Of a stretch of DNA of 46,981 nucleotides, positions 1 to 9,221 are shown piece by piece (the stretch's first letter is position 1; each line of letters opens with the position of its first letter). Under the pieces are notes generated by a model, which saw only the letters and a list, made by a program, of their open reading frames with translations, was not told the DNA's origin and did not search any database. Made by a program: the position numbers and the translations under genes. Origin of the DNA: Chitinophagaceae bacterium (lineage in GTDB: Bacteria > Bacteroidota > Bacteroidia > Chitinophagales > Chitinophagaceae); contig JAIEQM010000062.1 of NCBI GenBank assembly GCA_019747705.1, positions 1-46,981 of the forward strand, given 5' to 3'.

Positions 1-2
1 TA

Positions 3-67
3 TCGGTTGGTGTCTTCACCAACCGAAACCTGATATTAAAAACTGGTTGGTGAAGACACCAACCAGT
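3..67. repeat. Pair of hairpin repeats with complementary loops
   Basis: Two near-perfect hairpins stand 16 bases apart. The first (3-26) has a 10-bp stem containing CGGTTGGTG and loop TCTT. The second (42-67) has an 11-bp stem containing CTGGTTGGTG and loop AAGA. Because the loops are complementary, the core of one copy is the reverse complement of the other, so the pair is itself an inverted repeat. No coding sense is visible. It lies beyond the 3' end of the minus-strand sugar cluster and could serve as its terminator, or be a REP-like interspersed element. No other copy was seen in this window. Confidence 0.8.
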
Positions 68-99
68 AAGAAAAAAAAGGTGGGTGAGAGGAAAATAGT

Positions 100-282
100 T
101 CAGCTTTTGCGGTTGCGTATTCGCTGAAAAGTATCTTCCAGTAACAATCCTGCAAACATACCGATGGCAAATACAGAAAGAAATTCCACCACCCGCATAG
201 TATCGGGGCGGTTAATACGGATAAAGTTTAAAACGCTGATAAGCAATCCGGTTAAAAGAATCCACCTTTTTCTGTTTTGCAT
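100..282 (-). CDS. Small two-helix membrane protein, unknown function
   Basis: A 60-residue protein that I do not recognise. The N-terminus is basic (MQNRKRW) followed by a hydrophobic helix at about 7-22. A second helix lies at about 33-49, and the C-terminus is charged (QRIRNRKS), which suggests a cytoplasmic tail. It lies 63 bases after the stop of the glucosidase gene on the same strand, so it may be the last gene of that operon. A hairpin pair follows its stop codon. The reading frame is short but has a plausible membrane-protein composition. There is no basis for a function. Confidence 0.55.
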   Translation of the reverse strand: MQNRKRWILLTGLLISVLNFIRINRPDTMRVVEFLSVFAIGMFAGLLLEDTFQRIRNRKS

Positions 283-345
283 TGTTCAATTGTTTTATTG
301 CTGTAAGATAAGACCAAAAAGTAATAACTCAAACAGGTTTATTCC

Positions 346-3000
346 TTACTGCCATCCTCCGTTTTTAGCTGAGTATATCAATGCCGCCACCAAACTGCTC
401 CACCCTGTTTGATGCGATGCACCAATACCTTTGCCAGTATCACCATGATAATACTCATAAAATAAAACAAGGTCTTTGTTTTCGGGCTGCTCATAAAACC
501 ATCTGTCGTTTTCATGCACAGGCCTTGTTCCGTTCGTGCCTGTTTCAAAAGTGGAGATGATTTTTGCTGAGAGTTCATCTGCAATTTGCCTGAGGTTGCA
601 AATTGTTTGAGAACCTGTTGGAAACGGCAGTTGAATACGATCGCCATAAAATTCATACAACTGATGCAATGTTTGAATCAACAAATAATTAATAGGCATC
701 CATACAGGACCCCTCCAGTTACTGTTGCCGCCAAACATATTATTATCACTTTCGCCCGGCATATAACTAATTGAATAGTTGGTATGATTGAATTGCAGAC
801 TGAAGGGGTTGTGCTGATGAAATTTTGACAATGCACGGATACCGCCCGTTGATAAAAATTCATTTTCATCCAGCATTACAGTAAGCAACTTTATCATACG
901 CTCTTCATCAATCAATGAAATCAACAAATCCCCATTGTCATTTACCAGTTCACCGGGCAGCGCTTTATGATGCATGTTGTAATATTTTTTTACATACTGC
1001 ATGCGCTTTTTAAAATCAGGAAATTGTTGCAGACATTCGCTTTTTATCATGGCTGCATCAAACAAAACACTCAGCCCCACAACAGAACGAACTTTTAAAG
1101 CAATGCTGTTTCCATCAGCAGTATGCAAACAGTCGTAAAAGAAATGATCATTCTCATCCCATAAACTATCATTGATAGAACCTGCAATTAAAATAAAATG
1201 TTCATAAAACTTGGTAACAATATCTTCATAGCTGCTATCGGTTTGTGCAATTTCCAAAGCCATTTCCATAAGATTGAGTGCATACATGCCCATCCATGAT
1301 GTAGCATCCACCTGCTCTAACATATTGCCGGGTGGAATGCTGCTACGGTCAATAACACCAATATTATCCAAGCCTAAAAAACCACCGCTGAAAATATTGT
1401 TTTGATTTTCATCTTCACGGTTGGCCCACCAGGTAAAATTGAGTGTGAGCTTTTGAAAGATGCGTTTTAAAAAATGAATATCGGCCTGGCCATGAATTTC
1501 TTTTTCGATCCTGTACACCTGCAATGCAGCCCATGCCTGTACGGGAGGATTTACATCATTAAAATTCCATTCATAAGCCGGTATTTGTGCTGATGGGCTC
1601 ATGTACCATTCCCTGCATAATAAAATCAGTTGATTTTTTGCAAAAACCGGATCAATCATGGCCATGGGTATGCAATGAAAACATAAATCCCATGCAGCAA
1701 ACCAGGGATACTCCCATTTATCCGGCATGGCCAGTACATCTGCAATTTTTAAATGCTCCCATCCGGCATTACGTCCATACTTTCTTTCCTCAGGAGGATT
1801 GATATTGTGTGCATCACCATTGAGCCAGCGTTCCATATCGTATTGATAAAATTGTTTGCTCCACAACAAACCTGCAAATGCCTGGCGCTGAACATTGGCT
1901 GTATCAGCAGAGATCCCTTCCGGCAGTAAACTTTTGTAAAAAGCATCTGCTTCTTTTTTGCGTTCAGAAAAAACAGTATCAAAGTTTTCATCAAAAGGGT
2001 TTTGCAGTTCTTCTTTTGAAAGACGCAGAAAAATCCGTTGCGATTCTTTTGCAGGAATGGAAAGACGGTAAACAGGTGAAAATTTTGTGCCGGTTGTTTT
2101 TGTTTTCAACTGCTCATGCAAATCATATTGCTCATGGATGATGGCATCATGAAAAGCATCTTTTACAAACAAAGAATGATTGGGATAATTAAATACTCTT
2201 TGGGTATTGGTTTCATTCTCCGTCATCAATGTTTCATTGGTAACAGAATAATAAAAATAATATTCACCCAGCCGGTTGTTGGCAGCTTTTACAGCGCCCG
2301 CATTTTTTAATGGGTTTAAAATTTCCAGCACTGGTTTTTCAATGTTGTCATTAAACATCCAGCGGTTGCGGAACCACAATGTAGGCAGCAAAACAATGGC
2401 CGCTTCTGAATTACTGCGGTTTGTAATTTTTACATCAATGCAAATATCTTCTGAATGGTTTTTGGCATACTTCACCCGCACATCAAAATAATTCCCATCC
2501 TTAAAAACACCGGTATCAAGTATTTCAAATTCAGGGTCTGTTTTGCTGCGGCGTGCGTTTGTTTCAATTAATTGTTCATAAGGAAATGCCGCCTGCGGGT
2601 ATTTGTACAAATACTTCATGTAAGAATGTGTGGGTGTATTATCCAGGTAGTAATACAGTTCTTTCACATCTTCTCCATGATTGCCTTCTGCATTGGTTAA
2701 ACCAAATAAACGTTCTTTTAAGATGGCATCTTTTCCATTCCACAATGCAATGGCAAAACATAAATCCTGGTGCAAATCACTGATGCCTGCAATTCCATCT
2801 TCGCCCCAGCGGTAAACCCTGCTTCCTGAATGTTCGTGTGTAAAATAATTCCATGCATCGCCATTGGCGCTGTAATCTTCACGCACAGTACCCCACTGGC
2901 GTTCACTGAGGTAAGGCCCCCATGTTTCCAAAGGAATTTCTTTAGCAGCGTTTGCTTCAAGACGTTTGTATTCGGCTGTATCTTTTACAGGTAACTGCAT
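346..3000 (-). CDS. GH63-type (MGH1-like) glucosidase
   Basis: An 884-residue protein of the MGH1-like/GH63 (alpha/alpha)6-barrel glycosidases, the family of processing alpha-glucosidase I and E. coli YgjK. The N-terminal two fifths form a beta-sandwich-like region (WGPYLSERQWGTVREDYS near residue 30; GEDGIAGISD near 90). The C-terminal barrel carries family signatures: WEYPWFAAWDLCFH near the middle, NWRGPVWMPINYL near 770, and HGDTGKGIGASHQTGW near the end. No signal peptide is visible, so it is probably cytoplasmic and acts on imported oligosaccharides or glucosides. It is the third gene of a minus-strand cluster after a sugar transporter and an SDR dehydrogenase, 17 bases after the dehydrogenase. 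The exact substrate cannot be read from sequence. Length is normal for the bacterial 'glucosidase' subfamily. Confidence 0.88.
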   Translation of the reverse strand: MQLPVKDTAEYKRLEANAAKEIPLETWGPYLSERQWGTVREDYSANGDAWNYFTHEHSGSRVYRWGEDGIAGISDLHQDLCFAIALWNGKDAILKERLFGLTNAEGNHGEDVKELYYYLDNTPTHSYMKYLYKYPQAAFPYEQLIETNARRSKTDPEFEILDTGVFKDGNYFDVRVKYAKNHSEDICIDVKITNRSNSEAAIVLLPTLWFRNRWMFNDNIEKPVLEILNPLKNAGAVKAANNRLGEYYFYYSVTNETLMTENETNTQRVFNYPNHSLFVKDAFHDAIIHEQYDLHEQLKTKTTGTKFSPVYRLSIPAKESQRIFLRLSKEELQNPFDENFDTVFSERKKEADAFYKSLLPEGISADTANVQRQAFAGLLWSKQFYQYDMERWLNGDAHNINPPEERKYGRNAGWEHLKIADVLAMPDKWEYPWFAAWDLCFHCIPMAMIDPVFAKNQLILLCREWYMSPSAQIPAYEWNFNDVNPPVQAWAALQVYRIEKEIHGQADIHFLKRIFQKLTLNFTWWANREDENQNNIFSGGFLGLDNIGVIDRSSIPPGNMLEQVDATSWMGMYALNLMEMALEIAQTDSSYEDIVTKFYEHFILIAGSINDSLWDENDHFFYDCLHTADGNSIALKVRSVVGLSVLFDAAMIKSECLQQFPDFKKRMQYVKKYYNMHHKALPGELVNDNGDLLISLIDEERMIKLLTVMLDENEFLSTGGIRALSKFHQHNPFSLQFNHTNYSISYMPGESDNNMFGGNSNWRGPVWMPINYLLIQTLHQLYEFYGDRIQLPFPTGSQTICNLRQIADELSAKIISTFETGTNGTRPVHENDRWFYEQPENKDLVLFYEYYHGDTGKGIGASHQTGWSSLVAALIYSAKNGGWQ

Positions 3001-3017
3001 TGTTTGTTGTATTAAGA

Positions 3018-3824
3018 TTAGCCACCTGTTGCAAAACCTTCAAACACCGTCATACCACCATCAATAAAAATACTGGCGCCGGTAATATAATCACTGTCAT
3101 CACTTGCAAGAAACACAGCCAGCTTGCCAATATCTTCCGGTTTTCCAATACGGTCATAAGGAATGATATCCATGAGCTTGTTGTATGCTTCCGGTGTTTC
3201 CCATGCAGATTTGTTGATAGGTGTTTGAATAGCGCCGGGACAAATACTGTTAACCCGAATTTTTTGTCTGCCATATTCCTGCGCCAGTGTTTGCATCAGC
3301 ATTTTAATACCGCCCTTGCTGGTGGCATAGTTGGCGTGGCCGGCCCATGGAATGAGTTCATGCACACTGCTCATGCAAATAATTTTTCCGCAGGCAACAC
3401 TTCTTTCAGGAACAATACCCCTTCTTAAAAATTCTTTCACCGCTTCTCTTGCACATAAAAATTGCCCGGTGAGGTTTACATCAATTACAAATTGCCATTG
3501 GGCCAATGTCATTTCATGAAACTTTGCATCACGCTGCAATCCTGCATTGTTCACTAAAATGTCAACCGTACCAAACTGTGTAATGGTTTGCTGAAACATA
3601 TTGATCACCTGGTCTTCCTTGCTCACATCGGCTTGTATTGCTACGGCAATACCGCCGTTTGCTTTTATTTTATCTGCTACCGCATTGGCAGCATCGGGGT
3701 TTACCACATAATTCACCACAACATTTGCGCCTGCATCTCCCAATGCTATAGCTACTCCTTCTCCAATACCCGAATTGGCACCTGTAACAATGGCTGTTTG
3801 TCCGGCAAGTTTTTTATCACTCAT
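3018..3824 (-). CDS. SDR-family glucose 1-dehydrogenase-like oxidoreductase
   Basis: A 268-residue classical short-chain dehydrogenase. Seen directly: the cofactor motif TGANSGIG at 14-21, NNAG at 92-95, a serine in MSSVHE near 152, and the YxxxK pair Y166/K170 in NYATSKGG. PGAIQTP and the C-terminal TGASIFIDGGMT block are typical of glucose 1-dehydrogenase-like members, which oxidise beta-D-glucose to gluconolactone with NAD(P)+. Glucose specificity is an inference, but it is strengthened by the neighbours: a SemiSWEET sugar transporter 17 bases upstream and a glucosidase 17 bases downstream. The even tight spacing suggests one transcript that imports sugar, releases glucose and oxidises it. 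Confidence 0.88.
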   Translation of the reverse strand: MSDKKLAGQTAIVTGANSGIGEGVAIALGDAGANVVVNYVVNPDAANAVADKIKANGGIAVAIQADVSKEDQVINMFQQTITQFGTVDILVNNAGLQRDAKFHEMTLAQWQFVIDVNLTGQFLCAREAVKEFLRRGIVPERSVACGKIICMSSVHELIPWAGHANYATSKGGIKMLMQTLAQEYGRQKIRVNSICPGAIQTPINKSAWETPEAYNKLMDIIPYDRIGKPEDIGKLAVFLASDDSDYITGASIFIDGGMTVFEGFATGG

Positions 3825-3841
3825 ACATTTGTGTTTTAAAA

Positions 3842-4096
3842 TTATTTGTATTTGATTTTATAGATTAAGATGATGATTGCAAACACCAGCGTAATGGCAT
3901 TGGCAGCAACTATAGGTATATTGGAAGTAAACATACCAAACAATAACCAGAGCAATGTGCCCAGTGCAAACAATGAATACATAAACAGCGATATACCACT
4001 TGTATTTTTTGTTTGAATGGTTTTGATTGCCTGCGGCAAAAAAGAAGCTGTGGTTAAAACAGCTGCTGCAAATCCCAGAATAGTAACGGTGTTCAT
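3842..4096 (-). CDS. SemiSWEET-type sugar transporter
   Basis: An 84-residue protein with three predicted membrane helices (about 3-20, 38-57, 62-80), the size and topology of bacterial SemiSWEETs, which dimerise to form a sugar uniporter. The PQ-loop motif is plain: FLPQAIKTIQTKNTSGISLFMY at about 19-40. It is the first gene of the sugar cluster, upstream of the SDR dehydrogenase and GH63 glucosidase, which supports glucose or a glucose disaccharide as substrate. It starts at the ATG at 4096 and no other start fits the first helix. Confidence 0.9.
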   Translation of the reverse strand: MNTVTILGFAAAVLTTASFLPQAIKTIQTKNTSGISLFMYSLFALGTLLWLLFGMFTSNIPIVAANAITLVFAIIILIYKIKYK

Positions 4097-4515
4097 TTTT
4101 ACTGTATAGTTAAAAAAATGTGACTGTACTCTAAATTATGATTTAATGAATGAAATAAGCCCCTGCATTTTTTGCAGGGGCCCTTACTAAAACCACCAAA
4201 AGCCCCGAAATTTACAAAACCAACCCCGCCGAAAAAAAATTTATAAGCCTGTTAAGTTTGTGTTGTTCAGCACTATGTTGTTTATACTTTTTTAATGAGT
4301 TGACTATAATTTGATGAATCACTATCCGGAAGTAAAGCTAATTTTTATAATGCCACAGGCCTGCAATTGGTCGTCCATCAGGCAATAACTGTCGGTGAAC
4401 GGTTTGTAATCAAGCCAACAGTTCCTAAGATTCTTTACAACAGAGTTCCTGCATTTCCATCTCCCTTCACCCTTGTGCTTTGTGTATGTTCTTTAACAGT
4501 ATTAAACTTTCTTTT
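4097..4515. other. Intergenic region, 419 bases, terminator and promoter space
   Basis: No convincing gene is seen on either strand. The stretch holds a strong GC hairpin at 4159-4181 and must contain the promoter of the minus-strand sugar cluster between that hairpin and 4096. The remainder (about 4200-4515) has no obvious repeats or protein-like reading. Confidence 0.6.
4159..4181 (-). terminator. Hairpin, probable terminator of the gene ending at 4516
   Basis: A perfect 9-bp stem GCCCCTGCA/TGCAGGGGC with a 5-base loop. Read on the minus strand it is followed by TTATTT, which fits a rho-independent terminator, though the T tract is short. It insulates the sugar cluster from the minus-strand gene upstream. 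Confidence 0.6.
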
Positions 4516-4920
4516 TCAATCTTTGATAGCAGCCGAATATTCATGCACAAGATGTTTATTAAGTACAATTAATTTCTCTGCCTCATCAATAGAAATTAAT
4601 GACTTATTGTAAAGTCCTTGCTCAATTTCCTTTTTGGTTTGAATAATTTTGTTTTCAGCCAGCGCCAAAGTTTTAAGCAGTGTACAGCTGCGGTATTTTC
4701 GCTGCTCCATATCTCTTTGCCTTGTTTCATGTGCTGTAAAATTATTAACTCCAATACCTATGAAAACAGAAGCAATTCCTGATATGCGTATTTCAAGCGC
4801 ATTGTTGTGCGTAAAAAAAGTAAGAAAAATTACAGCCGCTCCCAGAACAATAAAAATAAAAACACGGGCACTAAAAAACAGTTTCAGAAAATGGATGAAG
4901 CGGTTATTATTGTTGTTCAT
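4516..4920 (-). CDS. Membrane protein of unknown function
   Basis: A 134-residue protein not assigned to a family. Two hydrophobic helices lie at about 17-35 and 42-60. A hydrophilic helical tail follows (about 65-134; RQRDMEQRKYRSCTLLKTLALAENKIIQTKKEIEQ) with coiled-coil-like spacing of hydrophobic residues, likely cytoplasmic. It begins just after the polysaccharide deacetylase gene ends going leftward (5-base gap), so the two are probably cotranscribed. The asparagine run at the N-terminus (MNNNNN) is unusual but low-complexity starts are common. The function is unknown. Confidence 0.6.
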   Translation of the reverse strand: MNNNNNRFIHFLKLFFSARVFIFIVLGAAVIFLTFFTHNNALEIRISGIASVFIGIGVNNFTAHETRQRDMEQRKYRSCTLLKTLALAENKIIQTKKEIEQGLYNKSLISIDEAEKLIVLNKHLVHEYSAAIKD

Positions 4921-4925
4921 TACAG

Positions 4926-5747
4926 CTATTGAGCAGGGTAAAAGCGAATTTGTTCAAAAACATAACCGGGGTTCTTCCGCAACTCATCCAGCAATTGCTT
5001 CAGTTCGCTTCCCGCCCATTTTTTCTGAAACATCTGATCGTGCAGCAGTATTACAATATGGCCGGGTGCAAATGTGGTTCCGGCTTTTAACCGTTCTTCA
5101 ATTTCTGTTTTCATAGCCGAAACAGTTTGCACAGGCGATCCTGTTTTTGCGTTGTGCTGCCACTCCAGGTCCCAGCCTATAACTTTATACCCCAGTTGTG
5201 CCAGCGAATCTGCGGCAGCAGAACCGCTTTTTACATCATCCCGTTTCCTGTTACCTATGCGCCACATGTTACGGCCGGGCAGCCGCACAATTTTATATTG
5301 CAGTTTTAAGAACGCCTGATTTTTCAAAATATCCGCTACCACTCCACCGGGGTTGCTGTAAAATTTTTCATATCGGTTCTTTGCATGCGTATAGCTGTGA
5401 TTGTATTCATCAATAAACGGGTTTTCTTCATAATACTTAAAATAATTTTCCACGCTGCGGTTTTTCTGCACATGCTCACCCACCAGGAAAACACTCACTT
5501 TTAATTTCTCAGCAAGTATCACACTGTCAATATTCTCACTGCCGTTCAGCGGGCCATCATCAAACGTAAAGTAAATGTATTGTTCATTGGCAGGTGGTTC
5601 TTTTTTAAAAGTATAACTCAGCGCAGGAAGATGCGTTTGTATGATGTGCCCCGCAGAAAATTCACCGGGATGGATGTAATACGCATCTGCTATGATGTAA
5701 AGCAGGGGCAGTAACGGGATGATAAGAGCAATAAAATATTTTCGCAT
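4926..5747 (-). CDS. Polysaccharide deacetylase family protein (NodB fold)
   Basis: A 273-residue secreted or membrane-anchored carbohydrate esterase 4-like protein. An N-terminal hydrophobic segment (6-22) is a signal peptide or anchor. Motif 1 TFDDGP is at 61-66, with the catalytic base and a metal aspartate. Motif 2 NHSYTH is at 116-121, with metal ligands H117 and H121. Motif 3 RLPGRN is near 155-160. A tryptophan/aspartate block (GWDLEWQ) and the terminal HDQ (motif 5-like) follow. The family removes N-acetyl groups from chitin oligomers, peptidoglycan or exopolysaccharide. All metal ligands appear intact, so an active enzyme is likely. The substrate is not determinable. It is followed 5 bases later by an unknown membrane-protein gene. 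Confidence 0.88.
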   Translation of the reverse strand: MRKYFIALIIPLLPLLYIIADAYYIHPGEFSAGHIIQTHLPALSYTFKKEPPANEQYIYFTFDDGPLNGSENIDSVILAEKLKVSVFLVGEHVQKNRSVENYFKYYEENPFIDEYNHSYTHAKNRYEKFYSNPGGVVADILKNQAFLKLQYKIVRLPGRNMWRIGNRKRDDVKSGSAAADSLAQLGYKVIGWDLEWQHNAKTGSPVQTVSAMKTEIEERLKAGTTFAPGHIVILLHDQMFQKKWAGSELKQLLDELRKNPGYVFEQIRFYPAQ

Positions 5748-5837
5748 CAGATAAAATTGTGCTGAATTTAAAATTCTCTACAAGAAATGATATTTACCCA
5801 TTTCAACCGGCAAACGGGCAAAGCCAATCGTTCAATA

Positions 5838-8054
5838 TCAGTTTTGAGCAAGAAACATTTTTGCTTCATCAATTGCTTTAAAGCATACCTCAGCAACTGC
5901 TTCATAGTTGTTGCTGATGCTGTTCATGTGCTCTTTGTTACCGGCGCTGCGTTCAATATCATTAAGATGCGGAGCCAGTGTTTCAAGCAAACCCATATAA
6001 GAAACAGATGTTTTCATATTATGTGCTGTATCTTTTAGAAGCTGCCATTCATTTTTTGCAATTGCATTTTTTAACAGGGATAACTGCTCCGGCACCTGTA
6101 AAATAAATTCCTGCGTCATTGCTTTTTCAAATTCAATATTTCCTTTTGAAAGTTGTTTGAGGTAATGTAAATTAATTACAGAAAAAGAATTTGCAGGCGA
6201 CTGCATTGGATATGGAGGCAACTGAGATTGTCCGGGTTTATGATTTTTTTCAGTGTATTGCTGAATGAGTTCCAGCAATTGTTCTTCACGTATGGGTTTT
6301 GAAATGTAATCATTCATACCATAACTGATGCATTTTTCCCGCTCACCCTTCAAGGCGTGGGCCGTCATGGCAATGATGGGTATATTATTTTTTAATTCTG
6401 TTCGTATAAGTTGAGCGGTAGTATAGCCGTTCATCAGCGGCATTTGAATATCCAGCAGCAACAAATCAAAATGTTCTGTTCGTAATAATTCCAGCGCCTC
6501 TTTGCCATTGTTCACCAGTACATAAGGCATCTGCCAGTCGTTCATCAAATGTTTCATAAGCGACTGGTTCATACTGTTATCCTCTGCAATAAGAATTCTG
6601 GCAGCTAAAGCCCTGTTTTTTGTTATTATTTTTTGACCTGCTTCTTTTTCATACACTTTTTCCTCAATTGTTTCATAGGGAATTTCTACTGTAAACACAC
6701 TTCCGGCGTTGAGTTTACTTTCAGCCATTACCGTTCCGTTTTGTAATTCTGCCAGTTGTTTTACAATAGCCAGACCCAGTCCGGTTCCTCCATATTTACG
6801 GGTGGTATCTGCATCAGCCTGGTTAAACCGGTCAAAGATGCTTTGTAATTTTTCTGGGCTGATGCCGATGCCGGTATCACTTACTTTTAACTGAAGGATG
6901 ATGGCGCCTTCTTTTATGGAAGGAACATTTACAGTTACATCAATAGAGCCGCTGGCTGTAAACTTTACTGCATTGCTGATGAGGTTTGCAAGTATTTGTG
7001 TGAGGCGCATACTGTCGCCATTGAGATAATCCGGCACTGTTTCATCCACCACCGTTTGCAGCTTTATATCTGTATGTTCCAGTTTGGCCTGAAACATAAC
7101 TTCTACAGAATGCAACAACTCCCTTAAACTAAAAGGCGCTTTTTTAATACGCAGCATACCGGCTTCAATCTTTGAAATATCAAGAATATCATTAATAATC
7201 GTCATCAGGTTTTCGCCGGAGCTGCTGATGGCATTTACATATTCTTTTGACTGTGCATTCAAATTCTGTTTCTGCAATAAATTTACAAAACCAAGCACCG
7301 CATTCATAGGTGTGCGAATTTCATGGCTCATGTTTGCGAGGAACTGTTCTTTAACCGCTGATAATTCTTTTTCTTTTTTCTGTGCTGCATTTAATGCCCG
7401 TATCAGTTCTTCCTGCCGTTTAATTCTTGCGGCAATAAACAAAAACGCAATTAACGCAAATATGCAGGCGGCTATTACCGTAAACTTACTCCACTTCAAT
7501 GCCTTCCTGCTTTCCATATCAGACTGGTTGCTGAAGTTGATGGCATTGGTTTCACCGGCGGCATCTAACTGGTGGATAGTGGCGAGAATTTTATTGGTGA
7601 GCCTGCTCCCCTGTTCAGGATTATTCACCATACGTTCAGCCTGTCTTTTGCCGGCTACATCAAGTGTGTCAAGTATAGCATTGCTGTAGCTGGTTTTTTG
7701 TAATACCTGTGCTTTCAGTTCATCAAAAAGCGGCCGGGTGAATTTATTCAGCACTTCGGTGTGGCCTCCAATTCTGCTGATGTCTTCTTTAATTAAATCA
7801 ATTTCTTTTTCAATCCGTACCAGGTGAGCGGTATCATTGGCAATAACAGCGCCTTTAATTTTGGCCTCCATCGAAAGTAAATCGCTGGAAAGTTTTTGGA
7901 GGTTGTTTTTTAAAACCAGTTCATCTTTAAGCTGGTTATTTCCACTCACAACATCATTAATGCTCCTGTTGGCATTAAACTGCAGGAATATTAAAAAAAG
8001 AATACTTCCAATAAATATGGAAAGTAAAACGTATTTCAGTTTTGTTTGCGGCAT
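5838..8054 (-). CDS. Hybrid sensor histidine kinase with receiver and Hpt domains
   Basis: A 738-residue phosphorelay protein. Helix 1 (8-26) and helix 2 (189-209) bracket a periplasmic, largely helical sensor of about 160 residues. A coiled linker leads to a HisKA domain with phospho-acceptor H244 in NMSHEIRTPMN. The HATPase core has LISNAVKF near 358, DTGIGIS near 393 and YGGTGLGLAI near 421. A receiver domain has acidic pair E491/D492, phospho-acceptor D535 and K586. A C-terminal Hpt domain has H678 in DTAHNMKTS. All phosphotransfer residues are present, so the protein can run an internal His-Asp-His relay, but the final receiver partner is not in the same operon. A small membrane protein gene lies 22 bases upstream on the same strand. 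Confidence 0.93.
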   Translation of the reverse strand: MPQTKLKYVLLSIFIGSILFLIFLQFNANRSINDVVSGNNQLKDELVLKNNLQKLSSDLLSMEAKIKGAVIANDTAHLVRIEKEIDLIKEDISRIGGHTEVLNKFTRPLFDELKAQVLQKTSYSNAILDTLDVAGKRQAERMVNNPEQGSRLTNKILATIHQLDAAGETNAINFSNQSDMESRKALKWSKFTVIAACIFALIAFLFIAARIKRQEELIRALNAAQKKEKELSAVKEQFLANMSHEIRTPMNAVLGFVNLLQKQNLNAQSKEYVNAISSSGENLMTIINDILDISKIEAGMLRIKKAPFSLRELLHSVEVMFQAKLEHTDIKLQTVVDETVPDYLNGDSMRLTQILANLISNAVKFTASGSIDVTVNVPSIKEGAIILQLKVSDTGIGISPEKLQSIFDRFNQADADTTRKYGGTGLGLAIVKQLAELQNGTVMAESKLNAGSVFTVEIPYETIEEKVYEKEAGQKIITKNRALAARILIAEDNSMNQSLMKHLMNDWQMPYVLVNNGKEALELLRTEHFDLLLLDIQMPLMNGYTTAQLIRTELKNNIPIIAMTAHALKGEREKCISYGMNDYISKPIREEQLLELIQQYTEKNHKPGQSQLPPYPMQSPANSFSVINLHYLKQLSKGNIEFEKAMTQEFILQVPEQLSLLKNAIAKNEWQLLKDTAHNMKTSVSYMGLLETLAPHLNDIERSAGNKEHMNSISNNYEAVAEVCFKAIDEAKMFLAQN

Positions 8055-8076
8055 GTTGCAAGCTATGGGTATTTAC

Positions 8077-8268
8077 TCAATCCAGTGTTTGCTTTTCAAA
8101 TCTTGAATAAGTAAAATAAGCAAAAACAATGCAGGCAACAAAACCGGCGCCCGTTAAAATTTCATAGAAAAGGTTATGCCATATATAAACAAAGTTCAGA
8201 AAAAGATAAGCAATCAAACAAAGGAGAATGATATCGGCAATAAATAATATGATGTACGCTTTTTTCAC
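8077..8268 (-). CDS. Small two-helix membrane protein
   Basis: A 63-residue protein with two hydrophobic helices (about 5-28 and 38-53) separated by a short aromatic loop (YIWHNLFYE). The C-terminus is charged (RFEKQTLD). It sits 22 bases upstream of the hybrid histidine kinase on the same strand and downstream of a terminator, so the two probably form a bicistronic unit. A role as an accessory membrane partner of the kinase is conceivable but is only inference from position. Confidence 0.6.
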   Translation of the reverse strand: MKKAYIILFIADIILLCLIAYLFLNFVYIWHNLFYEILTGAGFVACIVFAYFTYSRFEKQTLD

Positions 8269-8282
8269 GGTTTCATTAAACT

Positions 8283-8312
8283 AAAAAAAAGGGCCGCATA
8301 AAGATGCAGCCC
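8283..8312 (-). terminator. Rho-independent terminator of the LytTR regulator gene
   Basis: On the minus strand the stem GGGC(T)GCAT/ATGC(G)GCCC with loop CTTT is followed at once by eight T residues (A run at 8283-8290 on the plus strand). It lies between the LytTR regulator ending at 8448 and the next gene beginning at 8268, which separates the two transcripts. Confidence 0.85.
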
Positions 8313-8447
8313 GTTAAACCAAAACTAACTGCTTATGAGAAAAATGTATGAAAGAACTAATCTTTAAACCCGGCACAAATGTAGTTTGTGTTAAAAGGTT
8401 CTTTAACAGTCAGTCGTTAAACGGGCAATATTGGTCGGTGAGAGGCC

Positions 8448-9149
8448 TCAGAGGATATTCAGCCGTTTATTAAGCGCCGCCCTGTAACTGTCTGCAACCG
8501 GCACGGTCTTGCCATTAATAATCAATGCCCCATCCTGAATGGTATCAACTTTACTAACAGCAATGAGATAAGAGCGGTGCACACGTATAAACCGGGATGC
8601 AGGCAAGCGTTCTTCCACTGTTTTTAATGTGGTGTGAATGGCATAAAATTTTTGGGGCGTATATAGTTTTACATAATCACCCATTGCTTCAGCAAAAAGG
8701 ATCTCATCTGTTTTCAGACGGCGCACAACATTGGAGTCACGGATAAAAATAAATTCATCGTTGCTAAAGTTTACTTCTTCCCTGTTATTGTCAATTAATT
8801 CCCTTGCTTTATCTATTGCCTGGATAAAGCGTGCCGGTGTTACCGGTTTTACAATATAATCAGCCACATTCAATTCAAATGCTTCTGCAGCATATTCTGT
8901 TTTGGAAGTGGTAAAAATGATAACAGGTTTTTTGGCGCCGAGATTTTTGGTGAGCTCCAGCCCCGTCATACCGGGCATTTCAATATCAAGTAATAAAAGA
9001 TCAACCGGCTCATTTTGCAGAAAATTATAAGCATCTGTTGCACTGGCACATTCACCTGCTACGGTAAGGTCTTTTATTTCGCCTGCCAGTTGCTTCATGG
9101 CCATACGTGCCATTTTGTTATCGTCAATAATCAAACAATTCATATACAT
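8448..9149 (-). CDS. LytTR-family response regulator
   Basis: About 233 residues. The N-terminal receiver domain has acidic residues in LIIDDN, phospho-acceptor aspartate in [10 protein letters not shown] (about residue 55) and the conserved lysine in YIVKPV. The C-terminal LytTR DNA-binding domain has [38 protein letters not shown] and [10 protein letters not shown]. LytTR regulators bind direct repeats and usually act with LytS-type kinases. No kinase is adjacent here, so this is an orphan or works with a distant partner. ATG codons at 9149 and 9143 are both possible. The gene is divergent from ruvB, with only about 70 bases between them to hold both promoters. Confidence 0.92.
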   Translation of the reverse strand: MYMNCLIIDDNKMARMAMKQLAGEIKDLTVAGECASATDAYNFLQNEPVDLLLLDIEMPGMTGLELTKNLGAKKPVIIFTTSKTEYAAEAFELNVADYIVKPVTPARFIQAIDKARELIDNNREEVNFSNDEFIFIRDSNVVRRLKTDEILFAEAMGDYVKLYTPQKFYAIHTTLKTVEERLPASRFIRVHRSYLIAVSKVDTIQDGALIINGKTVPVADSYRAALNKRLNIL

Positions 9150-9221
9150 CAATCAGGTGTTGAACAAACCTTCAAATGCAAGATAAGGATTGAACGTTTA
9201 ATTTGTTTATTTTGCAGAATC

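Noticed and set aside
9015..9221. N-terminal extension of RuvB
   Set aside because: It would overlap the divergent LytTR gene and the family start is at 9222.
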